Source: Acetomicrobium hydrogeniformans (lineage in GTDB: Bacteria; Synergistota; Synergistia; Synergistales; JAFGMB01). Taken from it: 64,000 bases of DNA. The stretch covers positions 1 to 64,000 of the forward strand of contig JAENYO010000010.1 in assembly GCA_016841745.1 (NCBI GenBank). The letters are read 5' to 3'. A model generated the notes under the pieces. It did no database searches. It worked only from the letters and a program-made list of their open reading frames with translations, and was not told where the DNA came from. A program made the translations under genes and the position numbers. Positions within the stretch are counted from its first letter, which is position 1, and every line of letters starts with the position of its first letter. Shown here piece after piece: positions 50,290 to 59,363 of the stretch.

Positions 50290-51657
50290 CTATTTACCGA
50301 CACAGAATTGTTTGAAGATAGTATCCAGAAGGCTCTCATCCGAAGTGATCCCTATCAGTCTTTCCATATTAAGCCTGGCATCTGTTATACATGTACCTGC
50401 TATATCCTGCCCTAATCCTGAATCCAGAGCTTCCGATGCCTGTTTCATGGAGTCAATGGCTGTCTTGATCTCGTTTACCTGTCTTGCTGTTGCATTCAAG
50501 CCAGTATCAAGAGTCCCTCCTCCTGCAACAAGGGTCAATATTTCATCTTTAAGCTGTTCCAGGCCTTTTCCTTTCTGTGCCGATATGATGAAAATAGGGC
50601 TTCCAGGAAGGATAGTTCTGACAACTTCTTCTGTTACCGCAAGAGGGAGATCTGCCTTATTGATAACTACCACATGGAGAAATCCTGATATCCTTGAGGC
50701 GAGAGCCATGTCGGTTTCCAGAAGTTTCTGGCTTCCATCAATTACCCATATCCGGACTTCGGCCCTTTCAAGTTCCTTTTCAGCCCTTTCTATTCCGATA
50801 GCTTCCACTTCATCAGATGGGATCCCTATACCTGCAGTGTCGACTATCCTCAACGGGACTCCTCTATAGGTTAGAACTTCTTCAATAATGTCACGGGTTG
50901 TTCCTGGAATGGAAGTGACTATTGCCCTTGCTTCCTTGAGCAGGGCGTTGAGAAGTGAAGATTTTCCGACATTGGGTCTTCCTATCAAAGCGACCCTTAT
51001 CCCTTCGCGTAGAAGCAGTCCTGTGGTGCATCTGTCAAGAAGATCCTCCATGCTTTGCCTCAGTGCCCAAAGACGATGAGATACCTCCTCATCGGAGATC
51101 AATGGAACATCTTCTTCAGGGAAATCTATACCTACCTCAAGAGAAGCGGAGAGGTTCAACATTTCATAATATATTTCCTGGACAAATTCAGACAGTTCTC
51201 CCTTAAGGGATCTTAGAGCTGCTTTAAGTGCTTCTTCACTTCTGGATCTTATTATTCCCAGAACTGATTCTGCCTGAGGTAAATCCATACGTCCGTTAAG
51301 GAAAGCCCTCCTTGTGAATTCTCCAGGTTCCGCAAGTCTAGCCCCTGAAGAAAGTAGCATGTCAAGACAGGTCTGTGCTACCAATGTTCCTCCATGACAG
51401 TGTATTTCAACAATATCTTCCCCGGTATAACTTTTAGGGCCCCGGAACCATACTGCCAATACCTGATCTATAACATTTCCCTGACAATCAAGGATATGAC
51501 CATTTCGCATGAACCGTGGCGGTGTTTCCGAGAGTGGTTTTACCCCTCGAAACAGTCTATCTGCAATTGTCCGTGAGGAAGGACCGGACAGCCTGATTAT
51601 GGCAATCCCGGCTTCTCCCCAGGCGGTTGAAATGGCAGCGATGGTATCTTCAAACAT
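50290..51657 (-). CDS. mnmE: tRNA modification GTPase MnmE
   Basis: 455 residues. The N-terminal tetrahydrofolate-binding domain starts DTIAAISTAWGEAGIAIIRLSG. The G domain has GRPNVGKSSLLNAL, the GTTRD switch, DTAGI and NKAD. The C-terminus is FCVGK, with the catalytic Cys of the family's FCIGK motif. With MnmG it modifies the wobble uridine of certain tRNAs. MnmG is not in the window. Confidence 0.96.
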   Translation of the reverse strand: MFEDTIAAISTAWGEAGIAIIRLSGPSSRTIADRLFRGVKPLSETPPRFMRNGHILDCQGNVIDQVLAVWFRGPKSYTGEDIVEIHCHGGTLVAQTCLDMLLSSGARLAEPGEFTRRAFLNGRMDLPQAESVLGIIRSRSEEALKAALRSLKGELSEFVQEIYYEMLNLSASLEVGIDFPEEDVPLISDEEVSHRLWALRQSMEDLLDRCTTGLLLREGIRVALIGRPNVGKSSLLNALLKEARAIVTSIPGTTRDIIEEVLTYRGVPLRIVDTAGIGIPSDEVEAIGIERAEKELERAEVRIWVIDGSQKLLETDMALASRISGFLHVVVINKADLPLAVTEEVVRTILPGSPIFIISAQKGKGLEQLKDEILTLVAGGGTLDTGLNATARQVNEIKTAIDSMKQASEALDSGLGQDIAGTCITDARLNMERLIGITSDESLLDTIFKQFCVGK

Positions 51658-51736
51658 CTAGAGCACATCCCATGAATAATTGCTTACTAGCACAGCGTGG
51701 AAATTATATCATAGTTCCCTTAAGAGTTTCACAGAT

Positions 51737-51771
51737 CAAGAAAAAGGAGCAGCATTCCTGCTGCTCCTTTG
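51737..51771 (-). terminator. Terminator of the first aminotransferase gene
   Basis: On the minus strand AAAGGAGCAGCA/TGCTGCTCCTTT with loop GGAA, followed by a T-rich tail. Confidence 0.85.
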
Positions 51772-51783
51772 CTAAAACGTTTT

Positions 51784-52989
51784 TTATAGAAGTTCCTTCA
51801 TAGATTCACCAAGTCTGTTTACACCTTCCTCTATCTGCTCTCCGGAGGCGAAGGTGTAACACATCCTGAACTCGTGTTCCCCACCCCCATTTGGAAAGAA
51901 GGGCTCACCTTTGACAAAGGCCACCTTCTTTTCTATTGCCTTGTTGAAGAGATCATCAGTAGATATTCGGGGTGTTTTCACCCAGTAGAAGAAACCTCCT
52001 TCAGGAGTGTTGTATTCTACTTCCTCCGCTGGAAGATATTCCTTGAAAGCTTTACCCATGATATCCCTTTTCTTCCGGTAATGGTCGATTATACCCGGCA
52101 GGCGATCATCAAGATATCCTTTCCTGCAATATTCATAGACCAGAGCTTGTGAAACCACACTGGTGGAAGTATCTACCCCTTGCTTGAAAACAGTCATCTT
52201 GCGGATGATATTCGAATCTCCAAAACACCAGCCAACTCTTGTTCCGGGTGCTAGTATTTTCGAGAAAGATCCCCCAAATATGACTAGGCCTTTCCTGTCC
52301 ATTGAAAAGAGAGTCGGAAGATGTTGCCCGTCAAACCGGATATATCCATAGGGATCGTCTTCAAGAATGGCCAATTCAAGTTCTTCAGCTAATTCGAGCA
52401 GTCTTTCCCTCCTTGCCATAGACATGGTGCATCCCACAGGGTTCTGGAAGTTGGGTATGGTGTATATGAATTTTACTTCCCCTCCTTGAGTTCTGACCCT
52501 TTCGACTTCTTCAGGGATCTTTTCAACTACCATTCCCTCGGAATCACACGGGATACAGATAAACTTTGCACCGTGATTGTGCATATCAAGGGTGGTACCC
52601 AGAAAAGTGGGTGATTCTGTTACTATGTAATCTCCCTTATTAACCGTTGAGGAGGTCAGGAGATCGGCCACCTGGATGGATCCGGATGTGATAAGCATCT
52701 CTCTGGATGAGACTTTCCTCCCCATGCGCTCTTTTGTCCATTCTGAGAGGAACTCCTTCAAAGGAGGGTACCCATCCGTTGCCCCATATTGAAGGATATC
52801 CTTACCTTCTCTTTTGATAATATCTGCAGAATCATAGAACTCTTGAACTGGGAAGATCTCTGGATCCGGCATTCCACCTGCAAAAGAGATCATCCCTGGT
52901 TGTCGTATAACGCTCATGATCTCTCTGATGGGAGAAGCTTTCTGTTGCATTGCCGCTTCGCTGTAGAGTTTGTTCCAAAGTTCGGACAT
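51784..52989 (-). CDS. PLP-dependent aminotransferase, class I (LysN/MocR type), copy A
   Basis: 401 residues. The fold-type I pattern is present: MISFAGGMPDPEIFPV near the N-terminus, NFQNPVGCTMS, LAILEDDPYGYIRFDG and the PLP-binding Lys in GGSFSKILAPGTRVGW. It resembles the 2-aminoadipate/broad aromatic and branched-chain group without a GntR domain. It is a close paralogue of the next gene upstream (53067-54290), with near-identical motif spacing, so the pair arose by tandem duplication. Each has its own terminator. Confidence 0.9.
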   Translation of the reverse strand: MSELWNKLYSEAAMQQKASPIREIMSVIRQPGMISFAGGMPDPEIFPVQEFYDSADIIKREGKDILQYGATDGYPPLKEFLSEWTKERMGRKVSSREMLITSGSIQVADLLTSSTVNKGDYIVTESPTFLGTTLDMHNHGAKFICIPCDSEGMVVEKIPEEVERVRTQGGEVKFIYTIPNFQNPVGCTMSMARRERLLELAEELELAILEDDPYGYIRFDGQHLPTLFSMDRKGLVIFGGSFSKILAPGTRVGWCFGDSNIIRKMTVFKQGVDTSTSVVSQALVYEYCRKGYLDDRLPGIIDHYRKKRDIMGKAFKEYLPAEEVEYNTPEGGFFYWVKTPRISTDDLFNKAIEKKVAFVKGEPFFPNGGGEHEFRMCYTFASGEQIEEGVNRLGESMKELL

Positions 52990-53016
52990 CTGTTTTCACC
53001 CCCGGATAGATATTGA

Positions 53017-53048
53017 AAAGGGCCTCCCTTATCAGGCAGGCCCTTTGA
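53017..53048 (-). terminator. Terminator between the twin aminotransferase genes
   Basis: On the minus strand AAAGGGCCT/AGGCCCTTTT with a T-containing tail; it ends the gene at 53067-54290. Confidence 0.75.
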
Positions 53049-53066
53049 AAGTTTCAGGAATAATTA

Positions 53067-54290
53067 TCAGGCAGTTACCGTCATTGTTATTTCATCCATT
53101 GCCTCTGCTATCCTTTTTACTCCCTCTTCAATTATCTCAGGAGAGGGGAATGTGTAACAGAGTCTGGCGTAGTGTTTCCCATCTTCAGCCTTAATACAGA
53201 AGGGATCCCCGGTTACAAAGGCAACTTTCTTTTCAATTGATTTCCTGAAAAGTTCATCAGTAGACACTGTGGGGAAGTGAAGCCAGTAAAAGAATCCGCC
53301 TTCAGGCTTAGTCCAGGAAACACCCCTGGGTCCCAGGTGTTTGTTAAAACTTTCCTCCATAGCATCCCTCTTGACCCTGTAGTTATCTATGATTACCGGA
53401 AGATGCTCATCAAGGTAACCCTTTTTGCAGTATTCTGCCACAAGGGACTGGGTTATGCTGCTTGAGCAGAGGTCTGTAGCTTGTTTGAAGACGGTCATCT
53501 TTCGGATTATCTCCCTGTTTCCCGTAACCCAGCCTATTCTGGTTCCAGGAGAAAGGATTTTGGAGAAAGAGCCTGCATAAAGGATGCCTCCCTCATCATC
53601 AAAGGAAAAGATGGAAGGAATATGTTCCCCATCGAATCTTACATAACCATAAGGGTCATCCTCAAAAACGGGGATATTATACTTGTGGGATATATCTACC
53701 AGTTTTTTGCGTCTTTCTTCCGACATAGTGGCTCCGGCAGGGTTTTGGAAGTTAACTATTGTGTAGATGAATTTCACCTTTCGTCCCTCTTTTTTTGCTC
53801 TTTCTATGGCCTCAGGAATTAAATCCACCTGCATTCCATTACCATCTACGGGAATTCCGATGAAATTTGCTCCATGGTTGTAAAAGGTAGTCAGGGCTGC
53901 AAGATAGGTGGGATTTTCGGTAATAACTGTATCACCCCTGTCTATCATGGCCCATGAGAAAAGGTCAAGTGCCTGCTGAGATCCTGTTGTAATGAGCATT
54001 TCTTCAAGATCTGCAACACGACCTATCCTGGGTCCCGTCCAGTTTGCCAGAAATTCTTTAAGAGGTGGGTAGCCCTCGGTCCTGCCATACTGAAGAACGT
54101 TTGCCCCGTCGTCTTTCAGTACATGTGCACCTTCATAGAACTTGTCGATAGGGAACACTTCCGGAGCAGGCATCCCACCTGCAAAAGATATCATGCCCGG
54201 TTGCTTGATAACAGCAAGTATTTCCCTTATGGGTGATGGTCGGACATTGTTAGCAGTGAAACTGTAATTCGATTCCCAAACCTTACTCAC
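53067..54290 (-). CDS. PLP-dependent aminotransferase, class I (LysN/MocR type), copy B
   Basis: 407 residues, paralogous to the neighbour over its whole length: MISFAGGMPAPEVFPI, IVNFQNPAGATMS, VFEDDPYGYVRFDGEH and the Lys in AGSFSKILSPGTRIGW. It probably transfers amino groups between a 2-oxo acid and several amino acids. The start ATG 54290 follows GGAGGCGATATG-like purine-rich sequence. The differing active-site neighbours suggest the copies have diverged in substrate, which cannot be read further. Confidence 0.9.
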   Translation of the reverse strand: MSKVWESNYSFTANNVRPSPIREILAVIKQPGMISFAGGMPAPEVFPIDKFYEGAHVLKDDGANVLQYGRTEGYPPLKEFLANWTGPRIGRVADLEEMLITTGSQQALDLFSWAMIDRGDTVITENPTYLAALTTFYNHGANFIGIPVDGNGMQVDLIPEAIERAKKEGRKVKFIYTIVNFQNPAGATMSEERRKKLVDISHKYNIPVFEDDPYGYVRFDGEHIPSIFSFDDEGGILYAGSFSKILSPGTRIGWVTGNREIIRKMTVFKQATDLCSSSITQSLVAEYCKKGYLDEHLPVIIDNYRVKRDAMEESFNKHLGPRGVSWTKPEGGFFYWLHFPTVSTDELFRKSIEKKVAFVTGDPFCIKAEDGKHYARLCYTFPSPEIIEEGVKRIAEAMDEITMTVTA

Positions 54291-54463
54291 ACATATCGCC
54301 TCCTGGATTTTACTATATTTTCATTTCCCCCAAATGTTCACGGTAATTTAAATGAATATTCTGAATTGTAGGCTATAAATAGAAATAAAGGTAATATTCA
54401 CGGAAGATTATATCATTCAAAGGACAAGAAAATAGAGAAAAATAGAGCGTATACATGATACAA

Positions 54464-55093
54464 TTATTGAGATGACACGATTTTAGCTGTATTCCTGACG
54501 TGAATAAGTCTTCGCTCGGTGGGGGGGTGAGAATTAAATCCGCTTGGAGTTGTTTCATATCCGGCCTTTTCCATTATCTCGAGGGATTGCACAAGACCCC
54601 ATGGATCATATCCGGCCTTCGCTGCAAGTCTGATGCCATAGTCATCTGCTTCAACTTCCTGTTCTCTGCTGAATCCTGATTCGGCAAGGGAGAGTCCGAG
54701 TCCGAGAGCGTTGCCGGCAGTTCCATCATTTCCAATAGCCTTGTAGAGCAATACCCATAACAGGTTTCTGCCCATAGTTTCCTTGTAGTGACCAAGTTTT
54801 ATGTGGCCTGTTTCGTGACTTAAGATCCCGGCGAGCTGGTCATCAGTTTTCAGAAGATTGAGCATTCCCCTTGTAATATGAACAGAATATTTATCAAGTG
54901 AAAAAGAAACCCACGCATTAGGTTCTTTCTTGTTTTCGATGTTGACCCTGGGTGCATATTCAAGTCCCGCTGTTTTTGCCACTCTCTGCCATACATTATT
55001 TACGCCTTCTTCTGTGAACTGGGCAGAAGCCGGAGTCACAAAAAACATGACCATAAGCAGGTAACCCAGCAATACATTTCTAAATTTTGTCAT
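54464..55093 (-). CDS. Secreted M48 family metallopeptidase
   Basis: 209 residues with a signal peptide (VLLGYLLMVMFFVTPASA). The zinc site is GILSHETGHIKLGHY (HExxH) with the third ligand in EQEVEADDYGIRLAAKAGYDP, and the C-terminus has SHPPTERRLIHV, all typical of the BepA/LoiP-like M48 group. It is likely a periplasmic protease for outer-membrane or envelope quality control. GGAAGGAACC precedes the start. Confidence 0.9.
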   Translation of the reverse strand: MTKFRNVLLGYLLMVMFFVTPASAQFTEEGVNNVWQRVAKTAGLEYAPRVNIENKKEPNAWVSFSLDKYSVHITRGMLNLLKTDDQLAGILSHETGHIKLGHYKETMGRNLLWVLLYKAIGNDGTAGNALGLGLSLAESGFSREQEVEADDYGIRLAAKAGYDPWGLVQSLEIMEKAGYETTPSGFNSHPPTERRLIHVRNTAKIVSSQ

Positions 55094-55211
55094 CTTTGGT
55101 TCCTTCCTTTATCCTTGTATCTCATAATAATGCTAGCACATTGGTAATCCAATTGCTATCCGTAGAACTGACTATTGATAATACCCATCTTGCCTGATAT
55201 TTTGTCGATTC

Positions 55212-55240
55212 TTGACTATATTATCAGGGAGTGGTATAAA
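55212..55240 (+). promoter_or_regulatory. Near-consensus promoter of the 44-residue peptide gene
   Basis: TTGACT (55212-55217), a 17-nt spacer and TATAAA (55235-55240); 29 bp remain to the start codon. Confidence 0.8.
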
Positions 55241-55268
55241 TATTCAAAATCTTTTAAGGAGAAAGTTA

Positions 55269-55403
55269 ATGATGAAAAAGATGCTTCATCAGTTCATCAG
55301 TGGCATAGGTTGCGGCTCTTCCTGCAGCTCTTCCGGTTCATCTACGGAAGGGGCAGATTTTCCTGTGCCGGCAGCCGGAGAGTCTCCTGAGAGAATAATG
55401 TAA
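55269..55403 (+). CDS. Small Cys/Ser/Gly peptide of unknown function
   Basis: 44 residues from ATG ATG at 55269/55272, with AAGGAG 7 nt upstream. The peptide has a helical, weakly hydrophobic start (MMKKMLHQFISGIG), then CGSSCSSSGSS, then an acidic Pro-containing tail ending ERIM. It is framed by a near-consensus promoter and a strong terminator, so it is a complete one-gene transcription unit and likely well expressed. I recognise no family. It could be a metal-binding peptide, a modified peptide precursor or a signalling peptide; no modification enzyme is nearby. Confidence 0.7.
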   Translation: MMKKMLHQFISGIGCGSSCSSSGSSTEGADFPVPAAGESPERIM

Positions 55404-55428
55404 CATATTTTCTAGATTGAAAATCCAT

Positions 55429-55463
55429 AAAGAGGCCGGGATCTTATCCCGGCCTCTTTTTTA
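55429..55463 (+). terminator. Strong terminator of the small peptide gene
   Basis: AAAGAGGCCGGGAT pairs with ATCCCGGCCTCTTT around CTT, followed by a run of T. Confidence 0.97.
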
Positions 55464-55477
55464 TTGAGGAGGAGTTA

Positions 55478-56626
55478 ATGATGAAGATGCAGTTATTTAC
55501 ACCAGGTCCTGTCCCAATTCCAGAAAGGGTGCTTTCCTTTCCAGGACAAAATCCCTTAAGTCACAGAAACTCCATGTTTTTCGAATTGATGGAAAGGATC
55601 CAGACCAGCTTATCCATTTTTCTCAAGTCAGAAGGTCCTGTCGTGATACTTCCTTCTTCGGGAACAGGTGCTCTTGAGGCCCTCTGTTCCAACTTTATAA
55701 ACAATGGCGATAGAGTGCTGTCAGTTTCCTGTGGAACCTTTGGGAATCGTTTCCGTGAAATAGCACGGATTTACGGAGCTGACATCATCTCTCTAGATAT
55801 ACCTCATGGATCTTCAGCAAAACCTGGTGAGGTTAATTCTCTTCTCACTGCCAATCCGGATGTTAAGGCCATCCTCCTTACACATAATGAGACTTCTACG
55901 GGAGTAGTGAATCCCCTGAGCCAGATAGTCCAGAGCCTTCCAGAATCATGTCCTCTCGTGCTTGTTGATGCAGTTAGTTCCCTCGGCGCCATGCCCTGTT
56001 TCCCGGAGAGGTGGAGGATTGATGGCCTTGCTTCCTGCTCTCAGAAGGGGTTATTAACTCCTCCAGGTCTTGGGCTGGTTTGGCTTTCTGATAGGGCATG
56101 GCAGTATCTCTGTTCGTACAAACAAAAAAAAGGTTTCTATTTTGACCTTCCCATGCATCGGGCATATCTGGATAAAAAGGATCCTCAGAATCCCTTTACT
56201 CCTCCCGTATCACTACTCGAAATACTGGACCGGTCCCTTTTATTTATCCTAGATTATGGACAGGAAGAATGGTTCGTTTCAAAGAAGCGTCTGTCCCGTT
56301 CGTTTATTGCCGGAATATCGGCTATGGGTCTTGAGCCCTTTGTAAAAGAAGATTATGCAAGGTCTCCCGGGGTATCTTCAGTGCTGTTTCCGGATGGAAG
56401 AGCAGAACTTATACAACGAAGTCTTGAGGATATGGGAATAATTGCCTCTGGGGGACAGGGAGACCTCAAAGGTCATATTATGAGATTTGCCCATTATTCA
56501 GATCAGCATTGGCCTGAGACTGCCATGCTTCTTGGATGTATTTACGGGGGGCTTTTAGAAAATGGAATTGAAGCCTCTCCAGATTACATGTTATCGGCCT
56601 GGAATACCTGGAAGGAGGCGAAGTAA
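55478..56626 (+). CDS. Class V aminotransferase (serine-pyruvate/alanine-glyoxylate type)
   Basis: 382 residues. It starts LFTPGPVPIPERVL, has SSGTGALEAL, the Asp in LVLVDAVSSLG and the PLP Lys in CSQKGLLTPPGLG. Relatives are alanine-glyoxylate, serine-pyruvate and phosphoserine aminotransferases. It lies 2 bp before serA, and a histidine-family phosphatase follows serA, so it may serve as phosphoserine aminotransferase. GAGGAGGAG precedes the ATG. Confidence 0.9.
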   Translation: MMKMQLFTPGPVPIPERVLSFPGQNPLSHRNSMFFELMERIQTSLSIFLKSEGPVVILPSSGTGALEALCSNFINNGDRVLSVSCGTFGNRFREIARIYGADIISLDIPHGSSAKPGEVNSLLTANPDVKAILLTHNETSTGVVNPLSQIVQSLPESCPLVLVDAVSSLGAMPCFPERWRIDGLASCSQKGLLTPPGLGLVWLSDRAWQYLCSYKQKKGFYFDLPMHRAYLDKKDPQNPFTPPVSLLEILDRSLLFILDYGQEEWFVSKKRLSRSFIAGISAMGLEPFVKEDYARSPGVSSVLFPDGRAELIQRSLEDMGIIASGGQGDLKGHIMRFAHYSDQHWPETAMLLGCIYGGLLENGIEASPDYMLSAWNTWKEAK

Positions 56627-56628
56627 TA

Positions 56629-58269
56629 ATGTGGAACGTTCTTGTAAGTGACCCCATACATGAATCGGGTCTTAATGTTCTTTCGTCAGATCCGACTATT
56701 CAGCTTGAAAACAGACCTTCAATCAACAGAAAAGAACTTCTTGAGATTGTTGGAGAATTTCATGCTCTTGTTACAAGGAGCGGGACGCCCATCGACGAGG
56801 AAGTCCTGTCCAGGGCAACAAAGCTTGAAGTGATTGCCAGGGCCGGGGTTGGCGTCGATAATATTGATCTGCTGGAAGCCAGCAAGAGAGGTATTGTAGT
56901 TATAAATGCACCAACGGGTAATACTCTTGCTGCTGCAGAACATACTATGGCCATGATGCTATCCCTGATAAGGCACGTTCCCCAGGCTTTTCATTCAATT
57001 TCTTCAGGCGAATGGAAGAGAAGTATCTTTACTGGTATTCAGCTCCATGGAAAAAAACTTCTTATAATCGGACTGGGAAGGATCGGTTCACAAGTCGCTC
57101 TCAGATGTAGATCCTTTGGAATGGAACTTCTGGCATATGATCCCTATATTTCAAGATATCGAGCTGAACGACTGGGAGTAGTGTTAGTGGATGATCTCAG
57201 AGGAGCGCTTGCTATGGCTGACATTGTGACACTGCATGTTCCTCTGACAGAAGAAACCAGGGAGATGATTGGTGAAATGGAACTTAAAGCCTGCCGAAAG
57301 GGGACTTTTCTCGTGAATTGTGCGAGAGGAGGACTTATTAAGGAACAGGCCTGTGCAATGGCTTTGAGAGAAGGTCATCTTGGCGGAGCCGCTTTTGATG
57401 TTTTCAAAATGGAGCCACCTTCTGAAGAACATCCTTTGATGGCTCAGGATCTAAAGGAAAAAATGGTATTAACTCCCCATCTGGGAGCCAATACCAGAGA
57501 GGCACAGTCTGCAGTTTCCCGTATAGCTGTTGAGAATCTTATATCTGCATTGAAAAAAAAGCCTTACGAACATGCTGTAAATTTACCTTTTCTTGACCAT
57601 CTGTTAAGGGATGGCGAAAAGGAATATCTATCCCTTGCCAGAAAGGCAGCAATAATTGCCATGCATCTTCTCAAGGAACCCCTGACTTCTGTCAGGGTCT
57701 TTATGAGAGGTCCGGTCTTTAACAGGGAAGATGAATCCATGTGTTTTGAACTGCCCTACCGTTATAGCCCTTTTACCATTGCTTCTCTTAAAGGGGTCCT
57801 TGAAGTCCGCCATGGAGAAGAGGTTTCTTATATGTTTGCCCCTCTCCTGGCCGCAGAAAAGGGGATTCTCATAGAAGAAGTCAAGGGGGATTCTACGACC
57901 TATCACAATCTTCTGGAAATATCTCTGAAGGGAGAACGGGAAGAAGTAATAGTCAAGGCGACAGTAACGGAGGAAGGCAAGCAGAGAATAATCTCAATTA
58001 ACGGTTACTCTGTTGATTTTATCCCCGAGGGAATTGTAATTATCTTCAACAACCATGACAGACCAGGTGTAATCGGCAAGATAGGGACATCACTAGGGAA
58101 TTCCGGTTCCAATATAGCGAGTTTCACCCTTGGAAGAAAGAATGGCAGTGGTCTTGCCCTTGGAGTTCTTCTTATTGACAATGAGATAACGGAAGAACTT
58201 TTTGAGAACCTGGAAGATGATGCGGATCTTCTCTGGGCGGTCAGGATTGACCTGAGGAGGTACAGTTAA
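56629..58269 (+). CDS. serA: D-3-phosphoglycerate dehydrogenase
   Basis: 546 residues, the long form. The substrate-binding part has ARAGVGVDNIDL and NAPTGNTLAAAEHTMAMML; the NAD site is GLGRIGSQVA; the catalytic residues lie in NCARGGLI (Arg), the FKMEPPSEEHP region (Glu) and TPHLGANT (His). The intervening domain (about 315-460) and a C-terminal ACT domain (VIIFNNHDRPGVIGKIG) follow, so serine feedback is likely. It makes 3-phosphohydroxypyruvate in serine synthesis. Confidence 0.95.
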   Translation: MWNVLVSDPIHESGLNVLSSDPTIQLENRPSINRKELLEIVGEFHALVTRSGTPIDEEVLSRATKLEVIARAGVGVDNIDLLEASKRGIVVINAPTGNTLAAAEHTMAMMLSLIRHVPQAFHSISSGEWKRSIFTGIQLHGKKLLIIGLGRIGSQVALRCRSFGMELLAYDPYISRYRAERLGVVLVDDLRGALAMADIVTLHVPLTEETREMIGEMELKACRKGTFLVNCARGGLIKEQACAMALREGHLGGAAFDVFKMEPPSEEHPLMAQDLKEKMVLTPHLGANTREAQSAVSRIAVENLISALKKKPYEHAVNLPFLDHLLRDGEKEYLSLARKAAIIAMHLLKEPLTSVRVFMRGPVFNREDESMCFELPYRYSPFTIASLKGVLEVRHGEEVSYMFAPLLAAEKGILIEEVKGDSTTYHNLLEISLKGEREEVIVKATVTEEGKQRIISINGYSVDFIPEGIVIIFNNHDRPGVIGKIGTSLGNSGSNIASFTLGRKNGSGLALGVLLIDNEITEELFENLEDDADLLWAVRIDLRRYS

Positions 58270-58271
58270 GA

Positions 58272-58904
58272 ATGAAATTATTTTGTATCAGACATGGTGA
58301 AACGCAATGGAATATGGAAGGGCGCTTCCAGGGCCGTACTGATATCCCATTGAACATCAAGGGGAGGGATCAGGCTGTAAAAGTTGGAAAGGCTCTGGCT
58401 TCTGTTAGAATTGACAGGGTATGGAGCAGTGAACTGCGAAGGGCCAGGCAGACAGCAGAAGAAATTGCTATCCACCATGACCTGGATGTTCTTGAGGAGC
58501 ATGGTATAACCGAAATAAGCCATGGTTTGTGGGAAGGAAAACAAGCTGCTGAGATTGAAGAGATCTGGCCTGGAATACTGAAAAAATGGCATCAAACCCC
58601 CGCGGATGTTATCATGCCTGGTGGAGAGGATCTCGAAATGGTCCAGAAAAGGGCTGTCAAAAGTTTTTCTTCCATAATGTCCTCTGGGGGAGATAATATC
58701 GTTGTTGTATCCCATGATGCTCTTCTTAAGGTTATCCTTTGTTACTGGCTGGATTGTCCTCTTTCAAGTTTCTGGAGATTTCAGCTTGGGAATTGCAGTA
58801 TAACGGTAGTTGAAGGATCTGATACGGGGATAAGGGTTCCTCTCCTGGGGCAGATGTCTCACATAGGAGATCCCTTCCGCAGGAAAGAACAGAGGGGGCT
58901 TTGA
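58272..58904 (+). CDS. Histidine phosphatase family protein, possible phosphoserine phosphatase
   Basis: 210 residues. The catalytic RHGE is in LFCIRHGETQWNMEGRFQG, with the Arg in SSELRRARQTAEEI, the proton-donor Glu in EISHGLWEGK and the second His in VVVSHDALLK. Candidates are alpha-ribazole phosphatase, a phosphoglycerate-mutase-like phosphatase, or the metal-independent phosphoserine phosphatase type. Its start is 2 bp after serA, which favours the last. Confidence 0.85.
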   Translation: MKLFCIRHGETQWNMEGRFQGRTDIPLNIKGRDQAVKVGKALASVRIDRVWSSELRRARQTAEEIAIHHDLDVLEEHGITEISHGLWEGKQAAEIEEIWPGILKKWHQTPADVIMPGGEDLEMVQKRAVKSFSSIMSSGGDNIVVVSHDALLKVILCYWLDCPLSSFWRFQLGNCSITVVEGSDTGIRVPLLGQMSHIGDPFRRKEQRGL

Positions 58905-58908
58905 TCTC

Positions 58909-59325
58909 GTGATCAACAACAGGAAGAGTGAAAAACAGATGCCTCAATGGAAAAAAAATGTTTTCCTGACATTTTCATTAAGGAGTCTTTTCTGGTCTTT
59001 TCTCCTTATCATGCTGATATATCTTTCGATCCAGCCTTCTTCCAGGTTAACTCCGCCCTTTGTTTTTATCCATTCGGATAAACTTTACCATGGATTATAC
59101 TACGGAATACTTGTTTACCTCTCTAAGGGGTTCTTAAAATCCAGTTGGGAAAGGATCATTCTTGGACTTTTCCTGGTTATACTGGGGGTTCTTCTTGAAT
59201 TTGCTCAACAGGCAGTTCCAGGACGATTCTTTTCCTACGGAGATATCATGGCCAACATCTCGGGAGTCTTTCTGGGTCTGGTCTTCTTGTTCTGGATCGG
59301 GATAAAGGGGCAGTGCAAAGGGTAA
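58909..59325 (+). CDS. VanZ-like membrane protein
   Basis: 138 residues with four hydrophobic helices and the VanZ pattern: HSDKLYHGLYYGILVYLS, then GVLLEFAQQAVPGRFFSYGDIMANISGVFLG. Function in most bacteria is unknown. The start could be GTG 58909, 4 bp after the phosphatase stop, or ATG 58939. It overlaps the upstream part of the next reading frame but not its likely start. Confidence 0.85.
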   Translation: MINNRKSEKQMPQWKKNVFLTFSLRSLFWSFLLIMLIYLSIQPSSRLTPPFVFIHSDKLYHGLYYGILVYLSKGFLKSSWERIILGLFLVILGVLLEFAQQAVPGRFFSYGDIMANISGVFLGLVFLFWIGIKGQCKG

Positions 59326-59363
59326 TGATAGCCCTTTATCCCAAGGAAAAAGGAGGTGAAAAA

